Shown: positions 8,558 through 18,109, counted from the stretch's first letter. The stretch is 64,000 nt of DNA from Pseudomonadota bacterium (GCA_018818835.1 JAHIRD010000060.1:97888-161887); one strand, 5' to 3'. Notes: a model not told the origin generated them from the sequence alone. Program-made: numbers and translations.

Positions 8558-9529
8558 TCAAAACAAGACCTCCACGGTTTCTGCATCCATAATCCTGGCT
8601 GTCATCTTTTTACTTGATTTGGAATTTTCAACCAGAATCTGTTCACCCAGAGCACCATCCTCCATAGAAACGCCTGAGGTGGAGATGGTCATACGCGCTG
8701 ATTTCGCAATGATTTTCACACGATCCCCTTTGCGCACCAGGGGAGCTTTCTCGATCATGCTGTTACGAAGGCATCTCCCTTTTCCTATATGGGATCGGGC
8801 AATGGATCCTGATGCCTCGATTGTTTCATGGAAAATGCCACCAGGAATCTTTGACAGATTTTTTTTCTCAAGACGAAGATCGGATGGTTGAATCAGCTCT
8901 CCCCTTAAAATATCACGTGAGGCACAAACCACCTGGTCATAGACATCAACCCAACCCGAAAGAAATAATTTCTGACTTTTCTCCAGAGGTACACGGGCGT
9001 GAACCGTCAAGGTCACCCGGCCCTCAATGGAACGCAAATTTCTGTCATCCACAGTAAAACTTTGGGAGCCAAGGGCAATCTGTCGATTTCCCTTGATCGC
9101 AAAATCCCTGATCCGGAAAGATCGTTCGCCTGCTTTTTTCTCGATAAAGGCATAAAACAATTTTTTCATGTCCGATTCTGAAATTTCCTGACAATCCCTT
9201 TCAATCATGACCATATCGGGGATGCTGATTGTCCATTTTTTATGGGCTATGGGGAACTCCCCTCGGAGTTTTGCCTCAACCATGGAACCGGGAAATCTTC
9301 TTTTTTTCCCAGGCCGGGGAGCAAGGGTAATCATAAGATTCTTTATCTGCTCATAGACCGAGTCTGACCCATGAATATCTGCAATATCTTTGAGGCAAAC
9401 ATCGCTGCCCGGAACGTTGCTATAGGACCTGACACGGACAGTCACATCTCTGCCCCCCTCGGCCAGAGACTCCAAAGGAAGGATAATAAAAATAATCAGA
9501 CTGATAATCCATGGTTTCACTGTGTTCAT
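8558..9529 (-). CDS. flgA: P-ring assembly chaperone FlgA
   Basis: FlgA is a periplasmic chaperone for P-ring assembly. The product has a signal peptide (ending LESLAEGG) and a C-terminal SAF-like domain with RGELIQPSDLRLEKKNLSKIPGG and KGDRVKIIAKSARMTISTSGVSMEDGALGEQILVEN, the typical FlgA C-terminus. The start could be the GTG at 9538 or the ATG at 9529; no strong ribosome binding site decides between them and the ATG is preferred. It lies just downstream of flgG. Confidence 0.93.
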   Translation of the reverse strand: MNTVKPWIISLIIFIILPLESLAEGGRDVTVRVRSYSNVPGSDVCLKDIADIHGSDSVYEQIKNLMITLAPRPGKKRRFPGSMVEAKLRGEFPIAHKKWTISIPDMVMIERDCQEISESDMKKLFYAFIEKKAGERSFRIRDFAIKGNRQIALGSQSFTVDDRNLRSIEGRVTLTVHARVPLEKSQKLFLSGWVDVYDQVVCASRDILRGELIQPSDLRLEKKNLSKIPGGIFHETIEASGSIARSHIGKGRCLRNSMIEKAPLVRKGDRVKIIAKSARMTISTSGVSMEDGALGEQILVENSKSSKKMTARIMDAETVEVLF

Positions 9530-9542
9530 AATAATCACTTAT

Positions 9543-10325
9543 CTATCGTTTGAGACCCGTCGCTGTCTCTAACATCCTGTCTCCGGTAGTCAACGCTTTG
9601 GAGTTGGCTTCATAAGCCCTCTGTCCTACAATCATGGAGACCATTTCCTCCACAATATCCACATTGGACATTTCCAAGGTCTGATTTGCCAAGGCACCCA
9701 CCCCATCCACACCGGGAGTCCCTTCAATGGCATCACCCGACCCTGCCGTGGGTCTCAAAAGATTCTGCCCCATGGCAAAAAGGCCCGCCGGATTGACAAA
9801 TGTGTAAATGGGTATATCCGCCTCTAAAAGCGTCGTGGCATCCTGACCATGGGCTGACAAACGGCCATTGGATTGAAGTGTGACCAGGATGGTCCCCTCG
9901 GGGATGGATATTTCCGGTTGCAGGCGGTCACCATTGGAACTGGTGATAAATCCTTCACTGTCCAAGGTGAAATTTCCTGCACGAGTATACAGTTCCGTAT
10001 CCCCATGAAGAACCTTGAAAAAACCATCGCCCTGGATGGCCATATCCAGATCGTTACCGGTCTGTACATAATCACCCTGGGTGAATATTTTCTGAACACT
10101 GGTGGGCTTGACACCCATACCGGCCTGAATCCCTGTAGGAATCTGGCCGCCGCCAGGAGTCGTTGCCCCTGCGATCAAAAGGGTCTGATACATCAGATCT
10201 TCGAAATTGGAGCGGCTTTTTTTAAAGCCGGCCGTATTCACGTTTGCGAGATTGTTTGCCACTGTGTCAATATTCAGTTGCTGTGCAGACATCCCTGTTG
10301 CCGCCGTCCATAGTCCTCTGATCAT
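9543..10325 (-). CDS. flgG: Distal rod protein FlgG
   Basis: FlgG builds the distal rod. The N-terminus MIRGLWTAATGMSAQQLNIDTVANNLANVNTAGFKKSR and the C-terminus SNVDIVEEMVSMIVGQRAYEANSKALTTGDRMLETA are diagnostic, and 260 residues is the typical length. GGAGG precedes the ATG. It lies downstream of flgF with a gap of 94 bases, in the conserved order flgF-flgG-flgA-flgH-flgI. Confidence 0.98.
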   Translation of the reverse strand: MIRGLWTAATGMSAQQLNIDTVANNLANVNTAGFKKSRSNFEDLMYQTLLIAGATTPGGGQIPTGIQAGMGVKPTSVQKIFTQGDYVQTGNDLDMAIQGDGFFKVLHGDTELYTRAGNFTLDSEGFITSSNGDRLQPEISIPEGTILVTLQSNGRLSAHGQDATTLLEADIPIYTFVNPAGLFAMGQNLLRPTAGSGDAIEGTPGVDGVGALANQTLEMSNVDIVEEMVSMIVGQRAYEANSKALTTGDRMLETATGLKR

Positions 10326-10419
10326 AAAAACCTCCGTCGATTATGTTAATTCTCCGGCATGATCTTTCATGCGGAATTGATCATTTTATTCTTTTCCAAC
10401 CCAGGGTTCCCTGGTTGTG

Positions 10420-11097
10420 TTAGTCTGCAGAGCCGATCCCATTGGCTTCACCATCAAGTTCATCAATGGTTCGCATCATCTTGCTGATGGTCTCGTACAT
10501 GCGATGGGATTCAATCATCTTGGTCATTTCGGTGACAACAGACAGATTGGCCGCTTCAAGACCACCCTGAAAAACCTTCACGTCCTGGGCTGGCTTTTCA
10601 TCTTGAGCATTCCCCTCATATCGGTAGTTGTTTGCCTCATCCTTCTTCAACAGGGCGTATGAATCAAAATCCGCCATGGAAAGGTTGTCCACCTGCTCCC
10701 CATCTGAGAATACTTCACCGGCTTCATTGATAAACACATCGCTTCCAGGAACCGTGATGGGACCGGCGTCGCCCTGGACCAGATCCCCCTTTCCCGTAAC
10801 AATCTGACCTTGTGTGTTGAGGGAAAAATTCCCGTTCCGAGTGTATCTAAGACCATTCGGGGTTTCGATTTTAAAGAAACCTTTTCCGGACAAGGCAAGG
10901 TCCAGTTTATTTCCTGTGAGCTGAATATCGCCTGAACTGTGATCCGTAGTAAGGGTTGCCTTCATGGCCTGGTCAAAGGTCAAAATATCTTTTTTAAATC
11001 CGGTGGTCCCGGAATTGGCCAAATGGTTTGAAATAATTTCGTATTGTCTTTCCTGTCTCAAACCTGCCTGGGTGGCACGGGTCATTTCGAGCAGCAT
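10420..11097 (-). CDS. flgF: Proximal rod protein FlgF
   Basis: FlgF is a proximal rod subunit. The N-terminus reads MLLEMTRATQAGLRQERQYEIISNHLANSGTTGFKKD, the rod signature, and the C-terminus has AANLSVVTEMTKMIESHRMYETISKMMRTIDEL. The start at 11095-11097 is chosen because AAGGAGAG lies seven bases upstream; a longer in-frame start at 11163 would add an unrelated 22-residue tail. It is the first gene of the minus-strand flagellar run; no confident sigma-54 or sigma-28 promoter was recognised upstream. Confidence 0.94.
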   Translation of the reverse strand: MLLEMTRATQAGLRQERQYEIISNHLANSGTTGFKKDILTFDQAMKATLTTDHSSGDIQLTGNKLDLALSGKGFFKIETPNGLRYTRNGNFSLNTQGQIVTGKGDLVQGDAGPITVPGSDVFINEAGEVFSDGEQVDNLSMADFDSYALLKKDEANNYRYEGNAQDEKPAQDVKVFQGGLEAANLSVVTEMTKMIESHRMYETISKMMRTIDELDGEANGIGSAD

Positions 11098-11533
11098 TTT
11101 TTTCTCTCCTTTGCTGTATAAACAGCTGGGTTGCAACATAAATGCCAGAAAAAAATAAAGCACGGGGTACGATGTTGGTTATGTGAATTAATTAAGCATG
11201 TTAAAAGACGAACGCCCAGCATTGCCATGGTCTTGTTTCATGGATCAGGGAGGTAAAACCATAGAATTCGTCAAACATTTGACATCAGGAAGGTCTGTAC
11301 GGGGGAAATCTTTGCCGGGTCATGGCGTTTTTTTGATTTTATAAAAAAAAACAGGGTCAGGCAGGGGCAAAATACGATAATATCTTATTATATAAGTTTG
11401 TTATAAAATATTCCACAAAGGATGGTTATTCAGACAAAGAAGGAGGAAAATACCGTTTGTTGGCCTTTGGCCCAACAGCCGCAATGAAGAAGCTTTTTGA
11501 CAGTATACAGACGGCGGGTTTGATCTTTTTATC
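11098..11533. other. Intergenic region upstream of flgF
   Basis: About 435 bases without a supported gene. It probably holds the promoter for the flagellar run. An AT-rich stretch lies at 11380-11410. A TGGCA box with nearby GC on the minus strand at about 11216-11230 has a spacing one base short of sigma-54 consensus, so it is not called as a promoter. Confidence 0.5.
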
Positions 11534-11725
11534 CTAAAGAGTTGTTGAGTACCCTTCGCGTTTCAGAGGACTGCTCCATTCATTGATGATGGGCCATTCC
11601 TGACGCCGATCGCAACCGCTTCGTCGTTCATTGTTTTTATCCATGGTCACATAGGATTTTCGACGATCCCCACCCTCGCGCTGGCCGGATTGACGGGGCA
11701 ATGTCATGTCCTTGTTCTCGTCCAT
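11534..11725 (-). CDS. Small protein with two DRR motifs
   Basis: I do not recognise a named family. The 63-residue, strongly hydrophilic product has two similar charged motifs, GGDRRKSYVTMD and RRSGCDRRQEW; GxDRR-type motifs recur in small Desulfobacterota proteins and in the N-termini of some signalling proteins. The ATG is preceded by CGGAGG at good spacing, which supports translation. It is divergent from the PilZ gene downstream. No signal peptide or membrane segment is seen. Function unknown. Confidence 0.7.
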   Translation of the reverse strand: MDENKDMTLPRQSGQREGGDRRKSYVTMDKNNERRSGCDRRQEWPIINEWSSPLKREGYSTTL

Positions 11726-12124
11726 AGGAACCTCCGGAATAAAACCTGGTGTTAAAGTTCATAGTTTGTGAGTGTTTGCACGTATCACCGTGCTTTGATT
11801 AATTTTTAAAAAAATTATACGTCAATGTTACCTGTCTGTCAATTCCCAAGAATGACAAAATCGTGATGGCGTTGCAAAAAGGTTCATAGCCATCAGCCGA
11901 CGTTATACGGGTTCATCAATCTTGAATAACTTAAAAAAATATGTTATATTTTCATTGAGGTTTTATTCACGACTGCCCACGTTCAGATACGATTCATTTC
12001 AACGATCATTGACCGTTTCGAAAATAGATTTCACCCACGATTTCGTCCTCCTTTTCCAAACAAAACGATTAAACCTTTTTTATGAATTTTTTAAGGTTTT
12101 TATCATTCAGCCAAGGAGGTGTTT
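11726..12124. other. Divergent intergenic region with a decayed repeat
   Basis: About 400 bases separate the small DRR protein gene and the PilZ gene. At 11864-11926 the sequence resembles a shortened, degenerate copy of the miniature element at 29625-29771: GATGGCGTTGCAAAAAGG at one end and TACGGGTTCATCAATCTT at the other. Promoters for both flanking genes must lie here. Confidence 0.45.
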
Positions 12125-12418
12125 ATGAGCATCTATCAAAATCAACGAAAGAGTTCACGGACAAGCATTGGGGGGAAAATTAATTACTCCCGAAATGAGC
12201 AAGGCGATACTTATGAAGCGCGATTATGTGACAGCTGTGCCCAAGGCATGGGGTTGATATCAACCTTTCCCTATCTTCGGGAAACAACACTTTTTCTGAA
12301 ATCCAAAAACTTGGATGATACGATGATTCAGAAAGCAGTCGTGGCATGGAGCCGCCCGGACCGAAAGTTTAATAAGCACACTCCCCGGTATAAGATCGGT
12401 GTTAAACTTATCCAGTGA
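12125..12418 (+). CDS. PilZ-domain protein
   Basis: A 97-residue stand-alone PilZ-like protein, a probable cyclic-di-GMP sensor. The N-terminal RKSSRTSIGGKINY supplies the RxxxR part of the ligand motif, and the segment DSCAQGMGLIS resembles the second (D/N)xSxxG motif, but with Cys-Ala-Gln in place of the usual spacing. AVVAWSRPD and RYKIGVKLIQ match the end of the barrel. AAGGAGG lies five bases before the ATG at 12125; an upstream GTG is less likely. Ligand binding is inferred. A link to the neighbouring flagellar genes is plausible but not shown. Confidence 0.8.
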   Translation: MSIYQNQRKSSRTSIGGKINYSRNEQGDTYEARLCDSCAQGMGLISTFPYLRETTLFLKSKNLDDTMIQKAVVAWSRPDRKFNKHTPRYKIGVKLIQ

Positions 12419-12524
12419 GACGTGCTGGACAGGATATGCCTGTTGGCGAGCAAAAACATTCGTACTCGAAAGGATACAAACGAGTGTTGCTATTGTTTCA
12501 TGTTTTGAATCCATTTAGCACTAT

Positions 12525-12553
12525 ATGGGACTTATACGCCTCATAAGTCCCAT
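12525..12553. terminator. Hairpin between convergent genes
   Basis: A perfect 11-base inverted repeat (ATGGGACTTAT and ATAAGTCCCAT) with a 7-base loop lies between the convergent PilZ and CapA-like genes. There is no strong T run on either side, so a bidirectional terminator is likely but not certain. Confidence 0.5.
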
Positions 12554-12596
12554 GTTCCCTATGCGACAGCATCACCAGAGGGACACAGAGAAGCAT

Positions 12597-13649
12597 TTAG
12601 GGGGTCTCATCCATCACCGGTTGAAATTCATCGTTGATCCTGTATGTCATGGTTTGAACATCCGAAATGCTTTTTTCCTCAATGGTGACCGCAAGAACCA
12701 TCCCGTGTCTGTTTATCTCATCCGTCATATCAAAAATCAGATTACCCAGAGAAAATGCAATGTATTTTCCCTGGTAAATTTCAACAGGCTGAATCACATG
12801 GGGATGGTGACCCACCACCAGATCAGCACCAAGATCCACAGCACGATGTGCAAAATACAATTGGTTGGTGTTTGTGGGCTCCGACTCGTTTTCTGTACCA
12901 AAATGGAATGACACAATCACCAGATCCGCCATTGATCGTGCCTTATCAATACCTGTTTCAAGGGTTTCATCCGTCAACCACGCCACGCCGGTATTGTCGC
13001 CTTGGGCCTCCCAGACCGGGAGCCCCACCCGTGTAAACGAAATAAATGCAATGGAAACGCTATCGTCATCATTCTTGGACCTGAACGTACAAACAACGGG
13101 ATCATAGGCTTCCTGTTCGTTAAATCCGCCGCCCAAATCCATCAGATTGTTCGCCCTCAACGTATTGATGGAATCCTGAAACGCAATTTTACCATAATCA
13201 AAGGCATGGTTGTTGGCAATGGATACCAGATCAATGCCTGCATCAACCAATGCATTAACTGACGTGGGATCGGCGCGAAATTTCGGTCCTATTTTTGTTT
13301 TCAGCTCTTCTCCGAGATCTGAAATCACATTCTCGAGATTCACGAAAGAAAGATCAGCGCTCCTGAATACATCTGCGATGGTCTCAGTCAGAAAAGTATA
13401 ATCCCCGTTTTTTTCATTTTCAATAAATAAACCCACCTCCCGTGACATCATGACATCTCCACCAAAAATCAGGCGGACCTGATGGTTGTTCATGGAAAAT
13501 TCAGCTGGGACGGTTTTAGGCAGGGGAGTGATGACTACCTCATCACATCCTGATACAAAAAAAGCAATAAGCATTAAAAGAATGGGCAGCGTGGTCAATC
13601 GCTTAAAAATTCGAAAAAACAACCCCTCATCATAGTCGTGGACATGCAT
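12597..13649 (-). CDS. CapA-family lipoprotein (PGA_cap metallophosphatase-like)
   Basis: The protein belongs to the CapA/PGA_cap family, a calcineurin-like fold named from poly-gamma-glutamate capsule genes. Visible motifs are IFGGDVMMSREV near the N-terminus, FVNLENVISD, SIANNHAFDYG and a C-terminal VVGHHPHVIQPVEIYQGKYIAFSLGNLIFD, all typical of the family. A hydrophobic N-terminal segment ending VSGC marks a lipoprotein. The start at 13647-13649 is set by GAGGT six bases upstream; an ATG at 13667 lacks a site. No capB or capC is nearby, so capsule synthesis is not implied. Confidence 0.9.
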   Translation of the reverse strand: MHVHDYDEGLFFRIFKRLTTLPILLMLIAFFVSGCDEVVITPLPKTVPAEFSMNNHQVRLIFGGDVMMSREVGLFIENEKNGDYTFLTETIADVFRSADLSFVNLENVISDLGEELKTKIGPKFRADPTSVNALVDAGIDLVSIANNHAFDYGKIAFQDSINTLRANNLMDLGGGFNEQEAYDPVVCTFRSKNDDDSVSIAFISFTRVGLPVWEAQGDNTGVAWLTDETLETGIDKARSMADLVIVSFHFGTENESEPTNTNQLYFAHRAVDLGADLVVGHHPHVIQPVEIYQGKYIAFSLGNLIFDMTDEINRHGMVLAVTIEEKSISDVQTMTYRINDEFQPVMDETP

Positions 13650-14076
13650 TTTTTCACCTCGCTTCAAACCGTTGACAATTGAGTAAAAAACGTGAATTCC
13701 TCTTCACAGATCCAAGGCGTCTTGTTGCGACGGGCATTAGAAAACACCATAATACACCATTATAACTATTTTTTTTACATATAACCACAATACACAAATT
13801 TGGCAAGAACCGTTTTTTTATATTTTACGAATGCTAAATAAGTCATCCATAAATCTATATCACAAACCGGGCTGACCTTTGATTTTCAAAGCATTGACGG
13901 CATATGATATTGCGCTGTAAAAATACGAACGTTCGCTCTTTTTTCTTGACAACAATCTTGTCGGGCCGTAGTATCAAAAAGATCAAAAAGGGGATAATCA
14001 CCACATGATGCTGGTGATTTTTACATGCGATAACTTTTATTAAAAAATAAACCATGAATCAGATAAGGGAGGTAAG
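13650..14076. other. Divergent intergenic region
   Basis: AT-rich, about 430 bases, with no supported gene. It must contain promoters for the CapA-like gene (minus) and the dehydrogenase gene (plus). A 66-codon minus frame at 13855-14055 has no ribosome binding site or recognisable domain. Confidence 0.5.
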
Positions 14077-14982
14077 ATGAAAATCGACGATATCCGCAAA
14101 GTGCTGATACTGGGTTCCGGAACCATGGGGCAACAGATCGGAATTCTATGCGCTTTCCATGGCTATGATGTGGTTCTATATGATTTGAAACAAGAAATCC
14201 TTGACAACGCCTTTGAGCGCATCAAACGAAAAGCCCCAAAACTAGCGATAACATACCAGTTCAATGCCGAACAGACCCAAAAAGCCCTTTCGCGAATCAG
14301 CATGAGCACCAACCCCGAAGAGGCTGCAATGAACGTTGATATCATCAGCGAATCCGTACCTGAAGATCCAAAACTCAAAGGGAAAATCTTTGCACAGTTT
14401 CATGCCATCTGCGATAAAAACACAATTTTCACAACAAACACCTCGTCTCTGTTACCCTCCCAGTTCGCCGATGCCTGTGGACGACCCGAAAAACTCTGTG
14501 CCCTTCATTTTCATGATACAACCATGACCAAAGTGGTGGATGTCATGCCGCACCCCGGAACATCCCAGGAAACCATCGAACTGGTGACGGATTTTGCCGA
14601 AAGAATCGGTCAGATTGCCATTGTTCTCAACAAAGAGCATAACGGCTATGTTTTCAATAACATGTTCATGGCCCTACTGGATTCAGCCCTGGCCCTTGCT
14701 TCAAAAAATGTGACATCAGTTATGGAAATCGACCGGGCCTGGATGGGTGTCATGCATACCATGATCGGGCCGTTCGGCTTGATGGACAGCGTGGGTATCG
14801 ATACGGTTTACAAAATTACGAATTATTGGGCCGAGTTGCTCGACCATCCCCAGGCGAAAGCCAATGCAGCCTTTCTCAAAGTTTATGTTGATCAGGGAAA
14901 ACTGGGCTTGAAAACCGGAGAAGGTTTCTACACATATCCTGCGCCGGACTATGCCAAGCCGACCTTTGTTTCTGGAAAATAA
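14077..14982 (+). CDS. 3-hydroxyacyl-CoA dehydrogenase
   Basis: NAD-dependent oxidation of 3-hydroxyacyl-CoA to 3-ketoacyl-CoA. The N-terminal Rossmann domain has VLILGSGTMGQQIG, the GxGxxG dinucleotide motif, followed by the acidic strand end YDLK. The SESVPEDPKLKGKIF and NTSSLLPSQFA segments are characteristic, and the C-terminal helical domain begins near GYVFNNMFMALLDSALAL. At 301 residues it is a normal single-function enzyme (PaaH/Hbd type), not a FadB fusion. GGGAGG lies six bases before the ATG. It stands alone, so substrate chain length and pathway cannot be told. Confidence 0.93.
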   Translation: MKIDDIRKVLILGSGTMGQQIGILCAFHGYDVVLYDLKQEILDNAFERIKRKAPKLAITYQFNAEQTQKALSRISMSTNPEEAAMNVDIISESVPEDPKLKGKIFAQFHAICDKNTIFTTNTSSLLPSQFADACGRPEKLCALHFHDTTMTKVVDVMPHPGTSQETIELVTDFAERIGQIAIVLNKEHNGYVFNNMFMALLDSALALASKNVTSVMEIDRAWMGVMHTMIGPFGLMDSVGIDTVYKITNYWAELLDHPQAKANAAFLKVYVDQGKLGLKTGEGFYTYPAPDYAKPTFVSGK

Positions 14983-15244
14983 TAAAACGAGGCCCCACAC
15001 CCGGGATATAGAGACCTGTGTTGGGTTCGCACCCTCTGACAAGGGCTTTGCCATGGGTGTGGAAAAAGGTCAGTTACTACGGATTGGTGCTGATGTGACA
15101 ATCACGCCCACCGCCAATGAACTCTCTTAAAATTGGCGTGGGCGAGTTTGCAGGCAGTCCCGTTGAAACCTGCAAACAAAAAAAGGACAGCACACTTTGT
15201 TGATAAACATAGTACAAAGATAACATTAATGTTTTATTCGTTTT
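14983..15244. other. Intergenic region with an inverted repeat
   Basis: A perfect 9-base inverted repeat, GTTTGCAGG at 15146-15154 and CCTGCAAAC at 15169-15177, is followed by an A run on the plus strand. The T run is on the wrong side for terminating the minus-strand esterase gene, so its role is unclear. Confidence 0.45.
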
Positions 15245-16456
15245 TTACATAAGCGGGTTATTTTTCAGGAATTGAAGCATATCAATCTCGCGATCAATAC
15301 CATCCGGAGGCCTATTGTAAACACCATCTGGCCAACGCGCATGATTCACAATACTTAGACAAACATCTCCGAATGGAGCCGTATCGCAATCCCCTATAGG
15401 GCATCCCCCGCTATAATCAGTACATTCGGGGGCAATGGCATCAAGTGAGGCAACAGAACCACTTTCTATTCCGCCAAGTCGAACCGCTGTTATATGCAAT
15501 CCAACCTCTGTTGCCTGGGCGATCCATTGATCTGTTGTATATCCTGGCTCTGTGGAAAAGCACATCGCCTGCACAGCATCACAAGCAACAGCCCCATCAG
15601 AGGATCGATAAATTATTTGAATGGGTACGGTCGAGGCCGGAATAGTCATATTACACGATGAACTCCCATCATTTGTGGTTTCTTTAAATGGATCCCAACT
15701 GATATCCCCAAAAGGACTGGCGGAGGCAAAAACCGCAGCAGCCGCTACCCGATTGCCACCGCCTGTAGGCGTTGTGTTACGGGCAATCGCATAAAACTGG
15801 CTGAAAAAGGCACCATTTGACCAACCGGAAACGTATATCCTGTCTGTATCCACCATACCCTCTTGAACAAGATCATCAATCAGCGCATCGACATTTGCAA
15901 TATCAGGATTTTTAGACGGTGAATTTAGATCTCGATAATAAAAATCGTGGTGACGTCCATCTCTGGGCTTTGCCGTTGGGAATCTAAGATTTCGGCCCTG
16001 TACCGACACCAGTATAAATCCCGGACGATCAGGATCTCCTGTCAAATCGAATGAATCGGCCTTGTTAATAAGGTCTGTTTCCGTCGCGGCCAGGTCTGCA
16101 GAGCCATCTCCCCCAGGATGAAACCAAAGTAACAAGGGGCGTTTCGACGAAATAGAAACACCTGGTGGACGATGAATACAAGCATGACGTGTAAAACCGA
16201 GTATAGTCTGGGTTAGGCGCTCATCCCATAGGGCTAAATCACAGTTTGGCGTCATTGTAGGTGTTTCAATCATTGTCATATGTAACTCTGATGCAACACG
16301 TGTACAGACTGTATCGGATGAACAAGCAGGAAGTGGCGCACGTAGACCAGTAGACGCATTGCACAGTGCCTCTGGAGTCGTAGACCAACCACCATCACTA
16401 CCACTGCAACTAACCAATACTAAACAGGATAGAATGATCATTAATAAATTGCGCAT
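15245..16456 (-). CDS. Secreted lipoprotein esterase, PHB-depolymerase-like
   Basis: An alpha/beta hydrolase of the polyhydroxybutyrate depolymerase / feruloyl esterase (LpqC-like) group, exported as a lipoprotein: signal ends SCLVLVSC. The nucleophile motif is SGWSNGAFF (GxSxG), a probable oxyanion loop is LLWFHPGGDGSA, and the histidine is likely in IVNHARWPDGVYN near the C-terminus, the usual HxWP position. Several Cys pairs suggest disulfides in an extracytoplasmic enzyme. The start at 16456 has GGAG six bases upstream; a longer reading starts at TTG. Substrate is unknown. Confidence 0.85.
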   Translation of the reverse strand: MRNLLMIILSCLVLVSCSGSDGGWSTTPEALCNASTGLRAPLPACSSDTVCTRVASELHMTMIETPTMTPNCDLALWDERLTQTILGFTRHACIHRPPGVSISSKRPLLLWFHPGGDGSADLAATETDLINKADSFDLTGDPDRPGFILVSVQGRNLRFPTAKPRDGRHHDFYYRDLNSPSKNPDIANVDALIDDLVQEGMVDTDRIYVSGWSNGAFFSQFYAIARNTTPTGGGNRVAAAAVFASASPFGDISWDPFKETTNDGSSSCNMTIPASTVPIQIIYRSSDGAVACDAVQAMCFSTEPGYTTDQWIAQATEVGLHITAVRLGGIESGSVASLDAIAPECTDYSGGCPIGDCDTAPFGDVCLSIVNHARWPDGVYNRPPDGIDREIDMLQFLKNNPLM

Positions 16457-16956
16457 GAATTTCTCCAAATTAAATTTGGATTAATGGAGACGACATAATA
16501 GATGCCTTTAATATTTGCGATTGTATCTCTGATAAACGCCTGAATTGCTTCTGGAGAAAAATTCTGATTTTTTAAATCCATATTTTCTCGTTTCAACGCG
16601 AGAACCAATGACTATGATTCCTTAGCATATCTTTTTGACGTTTGTATGTAATTTTTACTTTGGATTTCATTTTTTCTTGGCAATTCATGGATGTCCCCCA
16701 GAATCCGGAGTTGGCAGGATAATGATGGATTTCACATGTGTGATAATATATTCCCTATTTTTACGAATCCGGATATTAATGATATTCCAAAGTTTCTGAC
16801 TTCGATTTAAAATGACCTCGCCGACATGGGGATTTATATTCAGGGGAATTTATGGTAAGTTTTTAGAATATTTTATGTGTGACATAAACCAGGGGGGTCA
16901 CGGCCCAGACCGAACTCATTTTAATCCCATACTCAGACAGGTGCACAGCCGGTGCT
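16457..16956. other. Intergenic region, no gene seen
   Basis: About 500 bases between divergent genes. I see AT-rich segments and no frame with a domain, a clear repeat, or a confident promoter. Confidence 0.5.
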
Positions 16957-17718
16957 ATGATAAAATTTGCCAAAGAAAACAAAGCCCTTTTATTCATGCT
17001 TGCCTTTTTCCTCTTTGCCCTGGAGCTGGAGATTTTTGTAAGTGCCACCCTGAAATCAGGTGATCACTCAAAAATTCAGGTTCTTGATAACAGGGATGAA
17101 GTCATTTACGAAAGCCCTGAAAAAAAATTATACCAGTTCAACAAATATTATTTTGAACAGAATTTCGGCCCCCTTGAAAATTATCGTCTTCGCCGGGTCA
17201 AAGAGGACAGGCCCTTTCCTTTTCGCGGATGGTTGATTTCCGCCACGGGAATTCCCATCGGGTTCATGCTGATCCTTGGGTTCCTTGTCAAAGCCTGGGC
17301 TGTGTTCTTTAAAGGAGAGCAACCGGTCTATGAGAATCAGTCAGGCCAAAACCATCATGAAAACACTGGAAAAATAGAGACTATCATTGAGAAAGTCAGC
17401 AACCTGAATATTTTTGTGCTGGGTTTTTTCATCGTTGCAGCCCTTTTTCTCTATTGGGTGCTTCCGGATATGATCATCTTTATCAGTAAAATGGGCTTTG
17501 AAACCCTGATCCGATTTAAATGGTTTTTCATTTCCGCCCTGTTGATCATCACCGGTATCTTCACCTGGTTCATCTATCTGAAATACCTTCTGGCCAAAAA
17601 AGCTATTGAAAGCAGAACTGAAATCGAAAAATTAAAACTCCAAATCATTCACGACACAGGAGATATGGATCTTGCCCAAAATCTGATCACCCATGAACCG
17701 GAAGAGCCATTGGTATAG
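16957..17718 (+). CDS. Four-helix membrane protein of unknown function
   Basis: I do not recognise a named family. The 253-residue product has hydrophobic segments at about residues 10-31, 92-115, 148-170 and 182-207. A soluble loop of about 60 residues lies between the first two, and a charged C-terminal tail follows the last. The loop contains the phrase YESPEKKLYQFNKYYFEQNFGPLENYRLR. The layout suggests an extracytoplasmic loop flanked by membrane anchors. The ribosome binding site is weak (CAGGTG at long spacing). It is followed by a REP-like palindrome and is not obviously in an operon. Confidence 0.7.
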   Translation: MIKFAKENKALLFMLAFFLFALELEIFVSATLKSGDHSKIQVLDNRDEVIYESPEKKLYQFNKYYFEQNFGPLENYRLRRVKEDRPFPFRGWLISATGIPIGFMLILGFLVKAWAVFFKGEQPVYENQSGQNHHENTGKIETIIEKVSNLNIFVLGFFIVAALFLYWVLPDMIIFISKMGFETLIRFKWFFISALLIITGIFTWFIYLKYLLAKKAIESRTEIEKLKLQIIHDTGDMDLAQNLITHEPEEPLV

Positions 17719-17759
17719 ATTGCTGGCGCGAAGGTCGGGGGACGCCGCTCAAATTTCTT

Positions 17760-17789
17760 CTCGTTCCCAGGCAGGAGCCTGGGAACGAG
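17760..17789. repeat. REP-like palindrome
   Basis: A perfect 13-base inverted repeat (CTCGTTCCCAGGC and GCCTGGGAACGAG) with a 4-base loop. The same GTTCCCAGGC/GCCTGGGAAC design recurs in slightly changed form inside the island-flanking repeats (GTTTCCAGGC/GCCTGGAAAC at 42619-42641), so it belongs to a dispersed intergenic palindrome family. Confidence 0.85.
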
Positions 17790-17893
17790 GCGGCATAGCC
17801 GATTGGAATGCGTTGGACATCAATCTTTTCGTGTCCAAGTGTCATTTCATTTTCTTTTCGATCCCGATTTCGATTATCCCAACGGTCCCCAAT

Positions 17894-18109
17894 TCATTCC
17901 TGTAAATACGTCTGGCCCCACACGTATAAATCCTGTAAAATCGGTTTCAATATTTCACCCCGTTCTGTCAACGAATATTCCACACGTGGCGGGACTTCAG
18001 CATAAACTTTCCTATGAACGATACCATCAGCTTCAAGCTCCCTGAGTTGTTGTGTAAGCATTTTTTGACTGACAGGTGGGATATTTCGTTTAATTTCACC
18101 AAAACGCAT
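17894..18109 (-). pseudogene. 5'-truncated HxlR-family regulator
   Basis: The 71 codons cover only the C-terminal two thirds of a HxlR winged-helix protein: MRFGEIKRNIPPVSQKMLTQQLRELEADGIVHRKVY followed by PPRVEYSLTERG. The normal N-terminal helix with its conserved Cys and GGKW-type segment is missing. In frame upstream the sequence runs into the opposite-strand metallo-beta-lactamase remnant at about 18113-18130, with no ribosome binding site. It is therefore a truncated remnant, unless a short product is still made. Confidence 0.8.

Noticed and set aside
11209..11235. Sigma-54 promoter upstream of flgF
   Set aside because: TGGCA and GC are present but the spacing is one base short of consensus.
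13855..14055. Minus-strand 66-codon frame between CapA and the dehydrogenase
   Set aside because: No ribosome binding site and no recognisable domain.
15146..15177. Intrinsic terminator for the esterase gene
   Set aside because: The stem is good but the T run lies on the wrong side of it for the minus strand.
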